DNA from: Atlanticothrix silvestris CENA357
Lineage (GTDB): Bacteria > Cyanobacteriota > Cyanobacteriia > Cyanobacteriales > Nostocaceae
NCBI RefSeq assembly: GCF_016056295.1
Contig: NZ_JAECZB010000011.1
Span: forward strand, 30,496 to 94,495
Reading direction: 5' to 3'
DNA: 64,000 bases
Under the pieces are notes generated by a model. It had not been told where the DNA came from. It worked only from the letters and a program-made list of their open reading frames with translations, and searched no databases. The translations under genes and the position numbers were made by a program. Each line of letters begins with the position of its first letter. Within the stretch, counting starts at the first letter, position 1. Below, piece after piece: positions 36,497-45,985 of this stretch.

Positions 36497-37435
36497 ATGA
36501 TTGAACGGTTTTCTATTTCCCAACCAATGGTGTTTTCTAGACTCACTAGACTGGCTCAGATAACTTTTAGCGCTGCGATCGCACTCAATCTGTGGGTACA
36601 TCCATCTCTTGCTGGTGATCCATTTCGGACTAGAGAACCTCATCAAATTGGCGACAAAACAGAAGCAGCTTTTAAAGCAATTTTCCAACAGGGTGACTAT
36701 CCAGCGGCAGAGCGTTACTTGAAAGAAGCGCTATCTAGTGAATCAAATGAACCTCTAGCGTATGCTATGAGGGCATCTTTAGCTTATGCTAATAACGATT
36801 TGGCTGCATTAGACAATTACAGCCGGAAAACCCTGGAAACCGGAGAAAAGTTGATTGCCGCTGATCCATTAAGAGGCAATTTATACACCGCTGTTGGCCA
36901 TTTTTTTGAGGGAGCAGCAGTTCTTAACCGTGAAGGTACAGTTAAAGGAGCGCCAACAGCTTTAAGTAGGCTACGGCAAGTGTATCAATATTTAGACAAA
37001 GCAGAAGCAATTTCTCCTAGAGATCCAGAATTGAATTTGGTTAAGGGCTATATGGATTTGATGTTAGCTGTAAGTCTACCTTTTGCCAATCCAGATGAAG
37101 CGATTGAACGGCTAGAGACAAATGCGGCTCCTGAGTATTTAGCTAATCGAGGCATTGCCCTTGCCTACCGGGATTTAAAACAGTACTCTCAGGCGCTGGA
37201 TTATGCTAACCGGGCTTTAAAATCAACATCTAATAATCCAGAAATTTATTATCTCAAAGCCCAAATCCTCAAGGAACAGGGTAAAAGAGAAAAAAGCCAG
37301 CAAATCATGAAAGAAGCGATCGCCAATTTTGACAAAGCCTTAACTAAAAAGTCCCAACTTCCAGGCAATTTGGTGAAACAGATTGAAAGCGAACGGAATG
37401 GTGCTGTTAATGGTCTGAAAAATATTGGTGGGTAA
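36497..37435 (+). CDS. Secreted TPR protein, Sll0314/Alr1548-like
   Basis: 312 aa. The N-terminal ~38 residues form a signal peptide or anchor (FSAAIALNLWVHPSLAGDPF). A helical TPR-like region follows (GDYPAAERYLKEALSSESNE; QYSQALDYANRALKSTSNNP, then EIYYLKAQILKEQGKREKSQ). It resembles the cyanobacterial family I know as Sll0314/Alr1548. It is probably lumenal or periplasmic and its partner is unknown. Confidence 0.75.
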   Translation: MIERFSISQPMVFSRLTRLAQITFSAAIALNLWVHPSLAGDPFRTREPHQIGDKTEAAFKAIFQQGDYPAAERYLKEALSSESNEPLAYAMRASLAYANNDLAALDNYSRKTLETGEKLIAADPLRGNLYTAVGHFFEGAAVLNREGTVKGAPTALSRLRQVYQYLDKAEAISPRDPELNLVKGYMDLMLAVSLPFANPDEAIERLETNAAPEYLANRGIALAYRDLKQYSQALDYANRALKSTSNNPEIYYLKAQILKEQGKREKSQQIMKEAIANFDKALTKKSQLPGNLVKQIESERNGAVNGLKNIGG

Positions 37436-37600
37436 TTGAGCATGGAGCATAGAGCATGGGACATGGTGAAACAGCGCTGCGGGAGGGTTTCCCTCCGCAG
37501 GCGACTGCGAACCCGAAGGGGGCATGGAGCATGGGTGATTTACCTTTAACTAGCCCCTAGTCTCTAGCCCCTAATCCCTATTCCCCATGCCCTACTTTGA
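37436..37600. repeat. Short intergenic repeats with a GC-rich hairpin
   Basis: Repeated GGAGCAT/GAGCATGG units flank a hairpin (GCGGGAGGG...CCCTCCGC near 37478-37500, one bulge), followed by CCCCTAGTC and CCCTAATCCC-type pyrimidine repeats. It is a dispersed repeat accumulation between the TPR and DUF3531 genes. Confidence 0.55.
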
Positions 37601-37642
37601 TATGCTAATTTTCAGTGAGAGTAATTAAAGTATTTGACCGCA

Positions 37643-38095
37643 ATGCAAATTCAGTTCCGCGAGTTTAATCAATTTGATGTATGGATTTGGCTGAAATTTA
37701 ACACCATACCTTCGGGTCGCGAAAAGAAATATGTAGAAGAGGTTTTTAATTCCTGGTTTTATCTGGGTAAATTGGGTGCATTTAATGCCGAAAATCTCCA
37801 GGTGCAAGAAACAGGAATTGATCTCAACTACATGCCTTATGACCCACAAGGGTATAACAAAAGCTTGTTAGCACTAATGCACAACATGGGCGAGTTTGAA
37901 TATGAGGGGCAATGGGCACGTTGCTGGTTTGACTTAGGAACTAGTGATGCGATCGCTCTTGATATTCTCATCAATGCCCTGACACAGGTAAGTGAAGAAT
38001 ATGTAACTATTGAAGAATTGTACTTGGGGGGGGAAAATGAAGACTGGCCTGTTGAAGATAGCGACAGCCGTTCTTACTCTATGTACGACAATTAA
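37643..38095 (+). CDS. DUF3531 family protein
   Basis: 150 aa from the ATG at 37643 (MQIQFREFNQFDVWIWLKF). WFYLGKLGAFNAENLQVQET and YMPYDPQGYNKSLLALMHNM, with an acidic C-terminus, match my recollection of DUF3531, a family of cyanobacteria and plastids (PAM68-like complex-assembly work has been proposed for other plastid families, not shown for this one). It is soluble. The Nudix gene starts 8 bp after its stop, so they are probably one operon. Confidence 0.75.
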   Translation: MQIQFREFNQFDVWIWLKFNTIPSGREKKYVEEVFNSWFYLGKLGAFNAENLQVQETGIDLNYMPYDPQGYNKSLLALMHNMGEFEYEGQWARCWFDLGTSDAIALDILINALTQVSEEYVTIEELYLGGENEDWPVEDSDSRSYSMYDN

Positions 38096-38103
38096 TTGCA
38101 AAA

Positions 38104-38535
38104 ATGAACAAACCAGGTGAAATTCGGTTGTTAGCCTTGGGGCTGATTCGGGACGGCGAACGCATCTTTGTTTCTGAAGGCTACGACCCCGTAAAGCAAG
38201 AAACATTTTATCGCGCTTTGGGTGGTGGGGTTGACTTCGGCGAAACCAGCCGCGCAGCTTTAGAACGGGAATTTCAAGAAGAAATTCAGGCAGACTTAAC
38301 CAATATTCGCTATTTAGGTTGTATCGAAAACTTGTTTACATTTAGCGGTAGGCAAGGGCATGAAATTATTCAACTTTATCAATGCGATTTTGCTGATTCC
38401 AAATTTTATCAATTAGAAAGCTTAATATTTTCTGAGTCAGAAATTCATAAACACAAAGCACTTTGGATAGATATTGATCGCTTTAAATCTGGTGAATTTA
38501 GATTAGTACCAGAAGTATTTTTTGAATACTTGTAA
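38104..38535 (+). CDS. Nudix hydrolase
   Basis: A 143-aa hydrolase of nucleoside diphosphate-X compounds. The Nudix box is complete: GGGVDFGETSRAALEREF, then QEEIQADL, fitting G-x5-E-x7-R-E-x2-E-E. The substrate is unknown. It lies 8 bp after the DUF3531 gene and is convergent with the toxin-like pair. Confidence 0.9.
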   Translation: MNKPGEIRLLALGLIRDGERIFVSEGYDPVKQETFYRALGGGVDFGETSRAALEREFQEEIQADLTNIRYLGCIENLFTFSGRQGHEIIQLYQCDFADSKFYQLESLIFSESEIHKHKALWIDIDRFKSGEFRLVPEVFFEYL

Positions 38536-38560
38536 ATGTGTAATTACGAATTACGAATTA

Positions 38561-38893
38561 CTACTCATATCTATTCTTTTTTGATTTAATGACTTTAATA
38601 ATATCATCGTGCTGTTGACCTTCGATGATGTCTTTTAGATGAATTTTTCCTTCAATATACTGAAGATGAATGCGCCATCCAGATATTTTATCTATGTCGG
38701 CACGATATATTGCTTGTCTAATACCTGTTACTTTATGCAGTCTTGTTTTAGGAAAATTTCTGGTTCTGTGACACTCATTATCTTCTAATTCAGCCATAGC
38801 CTCAAGAAAATCAATTTTTAGGTCTTCTGGCAGAATCTTCATCGCTTCATGGATAACGCCATACTCATCTAAAAGAGGCTTGATTTGTGACAT
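38561..38893 (-). CDS. RelE/ParE-like small protein, downstream member of an overlapping pair
   Basis: 110 aa. The C-terminal two-thirds have the alternating strand pattern of RelE/ParE toxins: TRLHKVTGIRQAIYRADIDK, then GWRIHLQYIEGKIHLKDIIE, then GQQHDDIIKVIKSKKNRYE. The conserved basic/His residues at the end fit RNase-type toxins. The N-terminal ~40 residues are helical and acidic (LPEDLKIDFLEAMAELEDNE). Its ATG overlaps the upstream stop codon by one base (TAATG), so translation is coupled. I infer toxin-like function; no experiment or search backs it here. Confidence 0.65.
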   Translation of the reverse strand: MSQIKPLLDEYGVIHEAMKILPEDLKIDFLEAMAELEDNECHRTRNFPKTRLHKVTGIRQAIYRADIDKISGWRIHLQYIEGKIHLKDIIEGQQHDDIIKVIKSKKNRYE

Positions 38894-39279
38894 TAGGTAG
38901 AATGAACCTCAAGCTCTTGATTTTCTACAGTAAAGTCTTGGTAAATAAACTCTGCAACTGAATTATATGCTTTGGGTGCGTCTTCAGCTTTGACTACTCT
39001 AAATAAAGTAATTACTGTTTGATCAAAAATTGGATCATCATCAATAGTAAGGATTATCCTAATTTTTTCATTTATCTTCAGAGAATATATGGAAGAATCA
39101 TAATTTTTATTTAGCCTAATTTTTCTTAATTGTGTACTGTTCTGGTAGAACATTTTTTTGTCTATTGATATAAGTTCAACATATCTATTAAGCTTTTTAA
39201 TAATCTTAAATTTTTCTGTATTACTAAAATTTTCTAAATCTTGTTCAAATTCTTTTGTGGATTCAATGAGTATATCCAT
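38893..39279 (-). CDS. RelE-like small protein, upstream member of an overlapping pair
   Basis: 128 aa. The N-terminal ILIESTKEFEQDLENFSNTE is the usual start of RelE/HigB-like toxins. Next come helices (KFKIIKKLNRYVELIS) and strands (QLRKIRLNKNYDSSIYSLKI; KIRIILTIDDDPIFDQTVIT), then a helical tail. A classical antitoxin is not visible on either side. It may be the cognate partner of the downstream gene or a second toxin-like protein. The sequence is AT-rich. Confidence 0.65.
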   Translation of the reverse strand: MDILIESTKEFEQDLENFSNTEKFKIIKKLNRYVELISIDKKMFYQNSTQLRKIRLNKNYDSSIYSLKINEKIRIILTIDDDPIFDQTVITLFRVVKAEDAPKAYNSVAEFIYQDFTVENQELEVHST

Positions 39280-39509
39280 TGCACTAGCCCCTAGGCTGAA
39301 ATTCCCGATTTACTCTAAATTTAACGTAGAGATATAGATAATTGAAGTGTTTTAAATATGGTAATCCAAGTAAAGCAAGTTGTAGCAACAAAATGATGAG
39401 TGTAAATACATCAGTTAGTTACGAAAAGCGATATCAGAAATCCACTTTTAGGAACTTGTAGTTAGAATGAGTCATCTTTGATACCACAACTGGCTTGAAT
39501 CTTAAATTT

Positions 39510-40931
39510 ATGACAGCTAAACTAACATCGCCTGTATTTACACTTTTATTAGGACTTGCTATTACTCAAAGCTTGGGATGTACAACTTATAAGAATAGTT
39601 CAGCAGTCGTTGCCCAAACTTCACCCAAACCAGCACCCCAAATTATCGTACAACCTGGGGAAGTCAGGGCTTTACCTGGCAAGTTGGATAACATACCTGT
39701 CTTTAACAGCAATAGCCCAGAATGGGTTAAAACTGAAGGCATTTTACTTTCTACATTTCCCCCAAATGGGAAAAAAGTCCCAGCCGCGCACCTCAATTTT
39801 CCTTTCCAAGGGCGCTTTGATTTATTCGCCCACCACTACTCTCATACTCCCAAAGACTTGCAAACCCTTTATCTGGGGGTAATTTTGCACAACCCAGGTA
39901 AAAAACCTGTAACAGTAGATGTGTTGCAAGCAGCAAGTTATTTGATGCAAGATGCACCCTTTGTCACCTTGCCTCCTTACGTAGAAAACAATGATGGTAA
40001 GGTATTCTCTGGGCCAGGCGATCGTGCCGTTAGTGATATCCTACGAGGTGTACGTCAAGCTGATTTTCCGTCCAAGCTGGTAATTCCTCCTGGTAAAAGC
40101 CGGATGTTGCTAAATCATCCTATTCCCGTGGGGAATCTGGAAAAGCCTATAAATGGTCGGTCTAGCTTAATGCGGCTGCGTAGTAGCAGCAAAGTTTATA
40201 CAGCTAGTTTGGCAATGTTTGCGAAAAAAAATTCTAATAGTACTGATCGCGCGCCTACTCTCGCAGAATGGCAAACTTTACTAGATACGGGAAACTTTGC
40301 AGGGTCAAGGGATAAAATCCCTACTCCTCCAGATGCTACCAGTGGGGTGCTGATTTATGGGCGTGTAGCTGGTGTTTCTCAAGGTTCCCAGTGGTCAGCA
40401 ATGCTTAAAGATAATGCTAAAGCTAGTAATCTGACAATTCCTCAGCGTGGTCAAGGCATTTCCTATACTGTAGATACCCTGCGGGGTGGTCAAATGGGTA
40501 CTGAACAAATCCAAACAGCCAAGATGCTGGCACGCTACCCAGATACGGCATACGAAGCGCACGGTAACTATGGGGTAGAATATAATCTCAGTTTGCCTTT
40601 AAGCAATCCTAGCAATCAAACCCAGACTGTTACTGTCACCCTCGAAACACCCTTGAAGGAAAATAAATTATCTCAAGGTGGCGTGCGTTTCCGCAAACCA
40701 TCCCTTGATTTTCCGTTTTTCCGAGGCACAGTCAGGTTACGTTATGCTGATGACCAAGGGCAACAAAAAACACGCTACGTGCATCTTTGGCACAGAACTG
40801 GTCAAGTATTAGAACCATTGGTACAAGTTACAATGCCACCCTCGACTAAACGCCAGATACAGGTAGATTTGATTTATCCACCTGATTCGACACCGCCTCA
40901 AGTGCTGACTGTCAGAACTTTGGAAAATTGA
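39510..40931 (+). CDS. DUF3370 lipoprotein
   Basis: 473 aa from the ATG at 39510 (MTAKLTSPVFTLLLGLAITQ). A lipobox places the lipidated Cys at residue 24 (QSLGC), so the protein is probably anchored to a membrane from the periplasmic side. The mature body (VQPGEVRALPGKLDNIPVFN, LFAHHYSHTPKDLQTLYLGV, and the later beta-rich part) matches cyanobacterial DUF3370. The function is unknown. Confidence 0.82.
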   Translation: MTAKLTSPVFTLLLGLAITQSLGCTTYKNSSAVVAQTSPKPAPQIIVQPGEVRALPGKLDNIPVFNSNSPEWVKTEGILLSTFPPNGKKVPAAHLNFPFQGRFDLFAHHYSHTPKDLQTLYLGVILHNPGKKPVTVDVLQAASYLMQDAPFVTLPPYVENNDGKVFSGPGDRAVSDILRGVRQADFPSKLVIPPGKSRMLLNHPIPVGNLEKPINGRSSLMRLRSSSKVYTASLAMFAKKNSNSTDRAPTLAEWQTLLDTGNFAGSRDKIPTPPDATSGVLIYGRVAGVSQGSQWSAMLKDNAKASNLTIPQRGQGISYTVDTLRGGQMGTEQIQTAKMLARYPDTAYEAHGNYGVEYNLSLPLSNPSNQTQTVTVTLETPLKENKLSQGGVRFRKPSLDFPFFRGTVRLRYADDQGQQKTRYVHLWHRTGQVLEPLVQVTMPPSTKRQIQVDLIYPPDSTPPQVLTVRTLEN

Positions 40932-41007
40932 ATTTTAATTTGTGCCTTAGTGCCTTTGTGGTTTAACACCAAACACTAAGTCACAAAGATAAAATAGAAT
41001 TTATCGT

Positions 41008-41313
41008 TTACTTACCACCGTAAAAGAAAGCAACCTCTTTCTCTTTTAAGGGGGCAAAACCAGCATCTGTAAGCATTTTGTCAAGTTCTGGCTGAGGAAT
41101 GTGCTTGGCACCAATTCGCACAATCCGCGATCGCATGGTATTAGATACACCACTGCGTTGTCTGTTCGCTTCTAGTGCCATGACTTTGCTATATAGTTCT
41201 AGCTTGGCAGACGGAATGGGAGAACCATCAAAATCAATTCCTTGGGCGATCGCTTCATCAATTGCATCAGCACCCTTGGTTGTTGCATTTACTTGGTTAG
41301 TTTCAGCAGACAT
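41008..41313 (-). CDS. DUF4090-like small protein
   Basis: 101 aa: GADAIDEAIAQGIDFDGSPI, KVMALEANRQRSGVSNTMRS, RIVRIGAKHIPQPELDKMLT, ending KEKEVAFFYGGK. It agrees with the small cyanobacterial family I recall as DUF4090. It is soluble, rich in charged helices, and of unknown function. It is convergent with the DUF3370 gene. Confidence 0.65.
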   Translation of the reverse strand: MSAETNQVNATTKGADAIDEAIAQGIDFDGSPIPSAKLELYSKVMALEANRQRSGVSNTMRSRIVRIGAKHIPQPELDKMLTDAGFAPLKEKEVAFFYGGK

Positions 41314-41500
41314 GGCAATTTGCTCTTAAAGCTCTGGGTAGATTCTACCAGCCTTGCTGACACCAGATCTGCTTCACTGGCTTTTTTGGGAAATAAAAGA
41401 TGATTTTTGGGTCTGTTACATTCTATATGGGCGTATACACTTGTCAGTTTTTAAGATTTTAGTTTAATCTCAAACCAACGGTGTAACGATAGGTGATGCT

Positions 41501-41887
41501 GTGTCTAACGCCCAAACTTCTCACAATGAAGACCGTATCCTCGAAAAAGCACTGACCAACAAAATTATAGATGATTATTTTGACAATACCCAAAGTTGGC
41601 TCAGAGCCATTTTGCGAATGTGTATATTTTCGTTAGCTAACCTGAACGGACAATCAGTAATTATTGTTGAATGTCCAAATCAAGCAGTTGCAAAACGTCT
41701 GAGCCGTAAAACTTATCCCTTTCGAGGTCTTGTATACTATTTAACTGACAATCTCACTGGTTGCGATCGCACTTTGTTTTGCTACCAGGAAGTTAAAGAT
41801 GGAACTTGGCAATGTTTTGATACCAGCACTAACTCTTGGAAATCCTTGAATCATTTACAATCTTGGACTGCATCTACAGATAGTTAA
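41501..41887 (+). CDS. Conserved hypothetical protein, 128 aa, GTG start
   Basis: Starts at GTG (41501): MSNAQTSHNEDRILEKALTN. It is a soluble alpha/beta protein with Cys and aromatic residues in the C-terminal half (DRTLFCYQEVKDGTWQCFDT). No ATG lies nearby in frame, and gene-like codon use supports the frame. I recognise no family. Confidence 0.6.
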   Translation: MSNAQTSHNEDRILEKALTNKIIDDYFDNTQSWLRAILRMCIFSLANLNGQSVIIVECPNQAVAKRLSRKTYPFRGLVYYLTDNLTGCDRTLFCYQEVKDGTWQCFDTSTNSWKSLNHLQSWTASTDS

Positions 41888-41942
41888 TGGTCAGTTGTCA
41901 GTTGTCAGTGGTTAGTTGTCAGTTGTTAGTGGTCAGTGGTCA
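41887..41942. repeat. Heptamer repeat block (left)
   Basis: Tandem GTCAGTT, GTCAGTG and GTTAGTG units, directly after the 128-aa hypothetical gene. Together with the inverted block at 42234-42345 it flanks one small gene. Confidence 0.8.
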
Positions 41943-41966
41943 GGAAAAATTAGTGTGGACTTTTGA

Positions 41967-42221
41967 TTAATAGCGATCTTGGCGTGTGATCAAACCACCA
42001 AAAAATGCTCCTAGGATTGTACCTGTCCACAGGCCTGTTGTGCTACCTTGCCAAGTTGCCCCTGGCATCACCCAAGCATTGCACATCTGTTGAAATCCCC
42101 AAGGCTGGCTTTGGCACTTCTGACTATGCAACATTAGGGTGATTTGTCCACCGATGTAACCACCAAAAAATCCTGATGACAGTGCCAAAAAAGTGCAAAT
42201 TAAAACTCGATTTTTAGCCAT
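41967..42221 (-). CDS. Small membrane protein, 84 aa
   Basis: Two hydrophobic glycine-rich helices: FLALSSGFFGGYIGGQITLM near the N-terminus and GTILGAFFGGLI near the C-terminus. The loop between them has two Cys and several Trp (CQSQPWGFQQMCNAWVMPGA). The gene sits alone between inverted heptamer-repeat blocks. The function is unknown. Confidence 0.65.
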   Translation of the reverse strand: MAKNRVLICTFLALSSGFFGGYIGGQITLMLHSQKCQSQPWGFQQMCNAWVMPGATWQGSTTGLWTGTILGAFFGGLITRQDRY

Positions 42222-42233
42222 TTATTAAAATGT

Positions 42234-42345
42234 TAGTGATCAGTTGTTTCTTATTTTCCACTAACAACTAACCACTGACCACTAACAACTGACTACTAAC
42301 AACTGACAACTGACAACTAACCACTAACCACTAACAACTGACCAC
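42234..42345. repeat. Heptamer repeat block (right, inverted)
   Basis: About 110 bp of AACAACTGACC/AACTAACCACT-type units, the reverse complement of the block at 41887-41942. It is the longest such block in the window and lies between the small membrane protein gene and the ppc stop. Confidence 0.85.
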
Positions 42346-42352
42346 TGCCTTT

Positions 42353-45300
42353 TTAACCCGTATTTCTCATTCCCGCAGCAATACCATTAATGGTTAACAA
42401 TGCTCCTCGCAGTAACTCACCCTTACTATAACGGGAGTGAATTACGCCAGAGGTAGCAGTAATATTTCGGGATTGTCGCAGACGTTTGAGTAAGGAAACT
42501 TGGATAAATCCTAGTGGTACAATTGTGCCATTGCGTAACTGTACTGAACGCTGCAATACAGGATCACCGTCTAAAAGTCGATTGTGACCAGTAATTTTGA
42601 GTACGAAATCTCTTGTCAGATAAAATTCGTTAGCAATTTGCTCAAAAACTTTCTCAAATCGCTCTATATCTTCGGGGTTTGACAATTCTTGGACATAGTG
42701 ATGTGCCATTTGCATATCTACTTTTGCCAAGGTCATCTCTGCTTTAGAAATCACCATTTTGAAGAAAGGCCATTTGAGATAAAAGTAACGCAGCAATTTC
42801 AGGTGTTCTTCTGGTTCTTCGTTCAAGAATTCTTGCAAAGCTGTGCCAACACCATACCAAGAAGGCAGCAAAAATCGTGTTTGTGTCCAGCTGAATACCC
42901 AAGGAATGGCTCGCAGGCTGCTTAAATCTTTTTTACCAGATGGACGACGCGCCGGCCGGGAACTAATTTGCAGTTGGCTAATTTCTTCAATTGGAGTGAC
43001 TTGGTGGAAAAAGTCAATAAAATCTGGTTGCTCGTAGATCAAATTGCGATAATGTTGACGCGATCGCACTGCTAATTCTTCCATAATCTCATTCCAAGGT
43101 TCGATATCATCAAACCCAGTCCGCAGAAGGCTAGCTTGAATTACAGCAGTGGTAATGGTTTCTAAATTGTATAAAGCCAAGTCCAACAAGGAGTATTTGG
43201 AAGCTAAAACTTCTCCTTGTTCGGTAATTTTGATGCGTCCATTAATACTATGACCTGGTTGAGCCAAAATAGCCTCATAGGCAGGGCCGCCACCACGTCC
43301 TACAGAACCACCACGTCCGTGAAAAATTCGCAGATTTAGACCGTATCCTTCGGCAATTGTCTGGAGTGACTTTTGAGCTTTATGAATTTCCCAGTTGCTA
43401 CTTAAAAAACCAGAGTCTTTATTGCTGTCAGAATACCCCAGCATGACTTCTTGTAAGTTTGGGGAGAGAGGAGAACAAGAGGGAGCAGTGGAGGTAACGG
43501 GAGCAGGGAAGGATGAATCTGCTGTTTGGATATTTTCGTAGCCACCAGCTAATAAAGCACGATATAACGGTAGTTCAAACAATTGGCGCATCACACTTCT
43601 AGAGCGCTGCAAATCTTCTACCGTTTCAAATAGGGGAACAACTTGAATTGTTCCTACAGCAATGGCGGGGTCGAAAAGCCTAGCTTCTTTGGCTAAGAGC
43701 AAAACTTCTAGTACGTCGCTGACTTCGCGGCACATACTGATAATGTAAGTTTGGCAGATGTTGACACCAAACTCTTGTTGCAGCGATCGCACAACACGAA
43801 AAGTTTGAATGACATCGTTGGTTTTTTCAGAAAATGGCAATTCTGCTGGAATTAATGGCCGGCGGGTTTGCAGTTCACTTGTCAGCCAAGCAACTCTCTG
43901 TGCTTCTGAGAGATCGTTATAAGCTTGGGGCAATACTTGCAGGTATTCTAGAATTTCATTCAGTGTGTCAGAGTGACGAGATGATTCTTGGCGGATATCT
44001 AACTGGGTAAGATTAAAGTCAAATATTTCTACCTGACAAATCAGATTTTCTAACTCCCGACAACTTAAACCAGTTTCAGTTAAATTGTGTTGAATTAACC
44101 GCAGTTCTGACAAAAATTCTAACCCCGAACGATACATCGGGGTATCATCATTGGTTGGGGTTTCTCGGTTATATAAAGCAATATTGCGATCGCGGGTATT
44201 TTCCAACCGTCTCAACACATAAGCCAATTTCAGTCGATAAGGTTCTTGGCGATAACGCAGCGCTAGTGCATCATAAACATCACTTAACTGCGACTGGTCT
44301 AACTCCAAAGACTCCAGTAAGTCTGGTAAGACATCACTCCAGTGCATTGATATACTCAATAACTCAATCAGTTGCTTCACTGACTGGATGTATCTCTCCA
44401 GAACCATTTTGCGCTGATAACAAGCTGTTTGCCAGGTGATTTCTGGTGTTACTGATGGATTACCATCTCTATCTGAACCTACCCAGGAACCAAAAGAGCA
44501 AAAGTTTTTACTCGGCGGTTCTAACCAAGCAAAGGTCTGATTTAGAGCATATTTTAAACGTTTATATAATTGGGGGATACCATCAAATAACACTTCTTGG
44601 AAGTAGTGCAAAGCATAATCGACTTCATCTAAAACTGTCGGTTTAAATTGATGAAGTTCATCTGTACGCCACCACAAGCGAATTTCTTCCAGCAATTTTT
44701 CTCGGATTTCAGCCGATTCCCAAGGATAACCCCCTAAAGTACCATCAGAGTGGTTTTCCACTGTGTCTAGCTTTTGTAGGAGTTCTACTACTTGCCGTTG
44801 TTTATCCCGGATAGTATGACGCACAATTTCCGTAGGGTGAGCTGTGAATACCAAGCGCACATCCAATTGCGAAATCAGGCGTTGAATTTGCTGGGGTGGC
44901 ACATTTAATTTAAATAAATGGGGAAACAAGTTAGCAAAAGTACCTTTTTGTTTTTCGGGGGTTTTGGCAACCCAACTTTTAGCTAGCAAGTCCGCACCTA
45001 TACCTCTATTGACAATCGGATCATCTTCTTTTTGATTTGAGGAATAGGTAACATTTGACTGGGTTTCTTGATGCACCAGTTCTGTTTCGACTTGAGAATA
45101 GCGAGCTAATTGCTGCTGTTGTTCAAATTCCTGCTCTATGATGTTAATCAGCTGAAAATACAAAGCAAAGGCGCGAGCTGCCCTGATTGCTTCGTTGATG
45201 TTCAGTTGCTCAATTAGCTTGACGGCAGAATCGGCTTGGTCATTTGTAGCTTGTCCTTCTGGTGAACACAAATCGCGCAATTGCCGCAATAGATCCACCA

Positions 45301-45433
45301 TCTTTTGTCCACATTCTTGCCGGAGTACTGACTCCCACAATTCCTCCACTATTTGGAGACGATGGCGCAAAAATAATTCCGACGCTGGATAGAAATTAAC
45401 AGTTTGAGACCAAGAGTATAAAATAGAACTCAT
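42353..45433 (-). CDS. ppc: Phosphoenolpyruvate carboxylase
   Basis: Fixes bicarbonate onto PEP to give oxaloacetate, feeding nitrogen assimilation; 1026 aa, normal for cyanobacteria. The catalytic His lies in [13 protein letters not shown], the PEP/Mg site in [17 protein letters not shown], and the flexible loop in [14 protein letters not shown]. The C-terminus [14 protein letters not shown] is the family's conserved end, so the gene is complete. It is transcribed alone. Confidence 0.97.
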   Translation of the reverse strand: MSSILYSWSQTVNFYPASELFLRHRLQIVEELWESVLRQECGQKMVDLLRQLRDLCSPEGQATNDQADSAVKLIEQLNINEAIRAARAFALYFQLINIIEQEFEQQQQLARYSQVETELVHQETQSNVTYSSNQKEDDPIVNRGIGADLLAKSWVAKTPEKQKGTFANLFPHLFKLNVPPQQIQRLISQLDVRLVFTAHPTEIVRHTIRDKQRQVVELLQKLDTVENHSDGTLGGYPWESAEIREKLLEEIRLWWRTDELHQFKPTVLDEVDYALHYFQEVLFDGIPQLYKRLKYALNQTFAWLEPPSKNFCSFGSWVGSDRDGNPSVTPEITWQTACYQRKMVLERYIQSVKQLIELLSISMHWSDVLPDLLESLELDQSQLSDVYDALALRYRQEPYRLKLAYVLRRLENTRDRNIALYNRETPTNDDTPMYRSGLEFLSELRLIQHNLTETGLSCRELENLICQVEIFDFNLTQLDIRQESSRHSDTLNEILEYLQVLPQAYNDLSEAQRVAWLTSELQTRRPLIPAELPFSEKTNDVIQTFRVVRSLQQEFGVNICQTYIISMCREVSDVLEVLLLAKEARLFDPAIAVGTIQVVPLFETVEDLQRSRSVMRQLFELPLYRALLAGGYENIQTADSSFPAPVTSTAPSCSPLSPNLQEVMLGYSDSNKDSGFLSSNWEIHKAQKSLQTIAEGYGLNLRIFHGRGGSVGRGGGPAYEAILAQPGHSINGRIKITEQGEVLASKYSLLDLALYNLETITTAVIQASLLRTGFDDIEPWNEIMEELAVRSRQHYRNLIYEQPDFIDFFHQVTPIEEISQLQISSRPARRPSGKKDLSSLRAIPWVFSWTQTRFLLPSWYGVGTALQEFLNEEPEEHLKLLRYFYLKWPFFKMVISKAEMTLAKVDMQMAHHYVQELSNPEDIERFEKVFEQIANEFYLTRDFVLKITGHNRLLDGDPVLQRSVQLRNGTIVPLGFIQVSLLKRLRQSRNITATSGVIHSRYSKGELLRGALLTINGIAAGMRNTG

Positions 45434-45542
45434 ATTTTTTGCTGTTGTAAAGCCGATGACTGTTTACATTCAATTAGTATTGGCGATTTATGCTCAGGTT
45501 AATTACCTGGGGCAATTTAATTTTTAAGTATAATTTTTAGCT

Positions 45543-45773
45543 TTACTGGTTTAATTCGTTGTCATCGGGGAAAGGGAGAATGGGCAAGCGATCACCTCGA
45601 AACAATTCTTCACTTGCTTGTCCCATAGATTCTAGTGCTTTTACAGTGACTTTTCCTGTGGTCAGCAGCAGTAGTATAGACCCTGTACCCATTGAGAGGA
45701 GAAATTGGGGAATGCTAAAAAAAGCCAGATTGGATTCGGTATTCTGTGAGGAGTTTGTGGTTGTAGGAGGCAT
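45543..45773 (-). CDS. Small hypothetical membrane-associated protein, 76 aa
   Basis: Has a polar N-terminus (MPPTTTNSSQNTES), one hydrophobic segment (FLLSMGTGSILLLLTTGKV) and an acidic C-terminus (LPILPFPDDNELNQ). The design suits a single-span cyanobacterial protein. It lies about 110 bp upstream of ppc on the same strand. No family is recognised. Confidence 0.6.
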   Translation of the reverse strand: MPPTTTNSSQNTESNLAFFSIPQFLLSMGTGSILLLLTTGKVTVKALESMGQASEELFRGDRLPILPFPDDNELNQ

Positions 45774-45985
45774 TGCTAATTCTTAGTTGTTGGGCAGTAA
45801 AATGAAACGCAAAACTCAATGTCTGTGCAACTTGCAACCATACAAGACTATCTTGGTCTATTTTGCAAGCTAAGAAGGTAACAAAAGTGTTAAAAAAAAA
45901 CTGCAAAGTATGATAAACCTATGTTTCTAGTTTACAAGTGCAGGCACTACCCCCCAATATTCGTTTCCTGTAAAGTTAACTGCCC

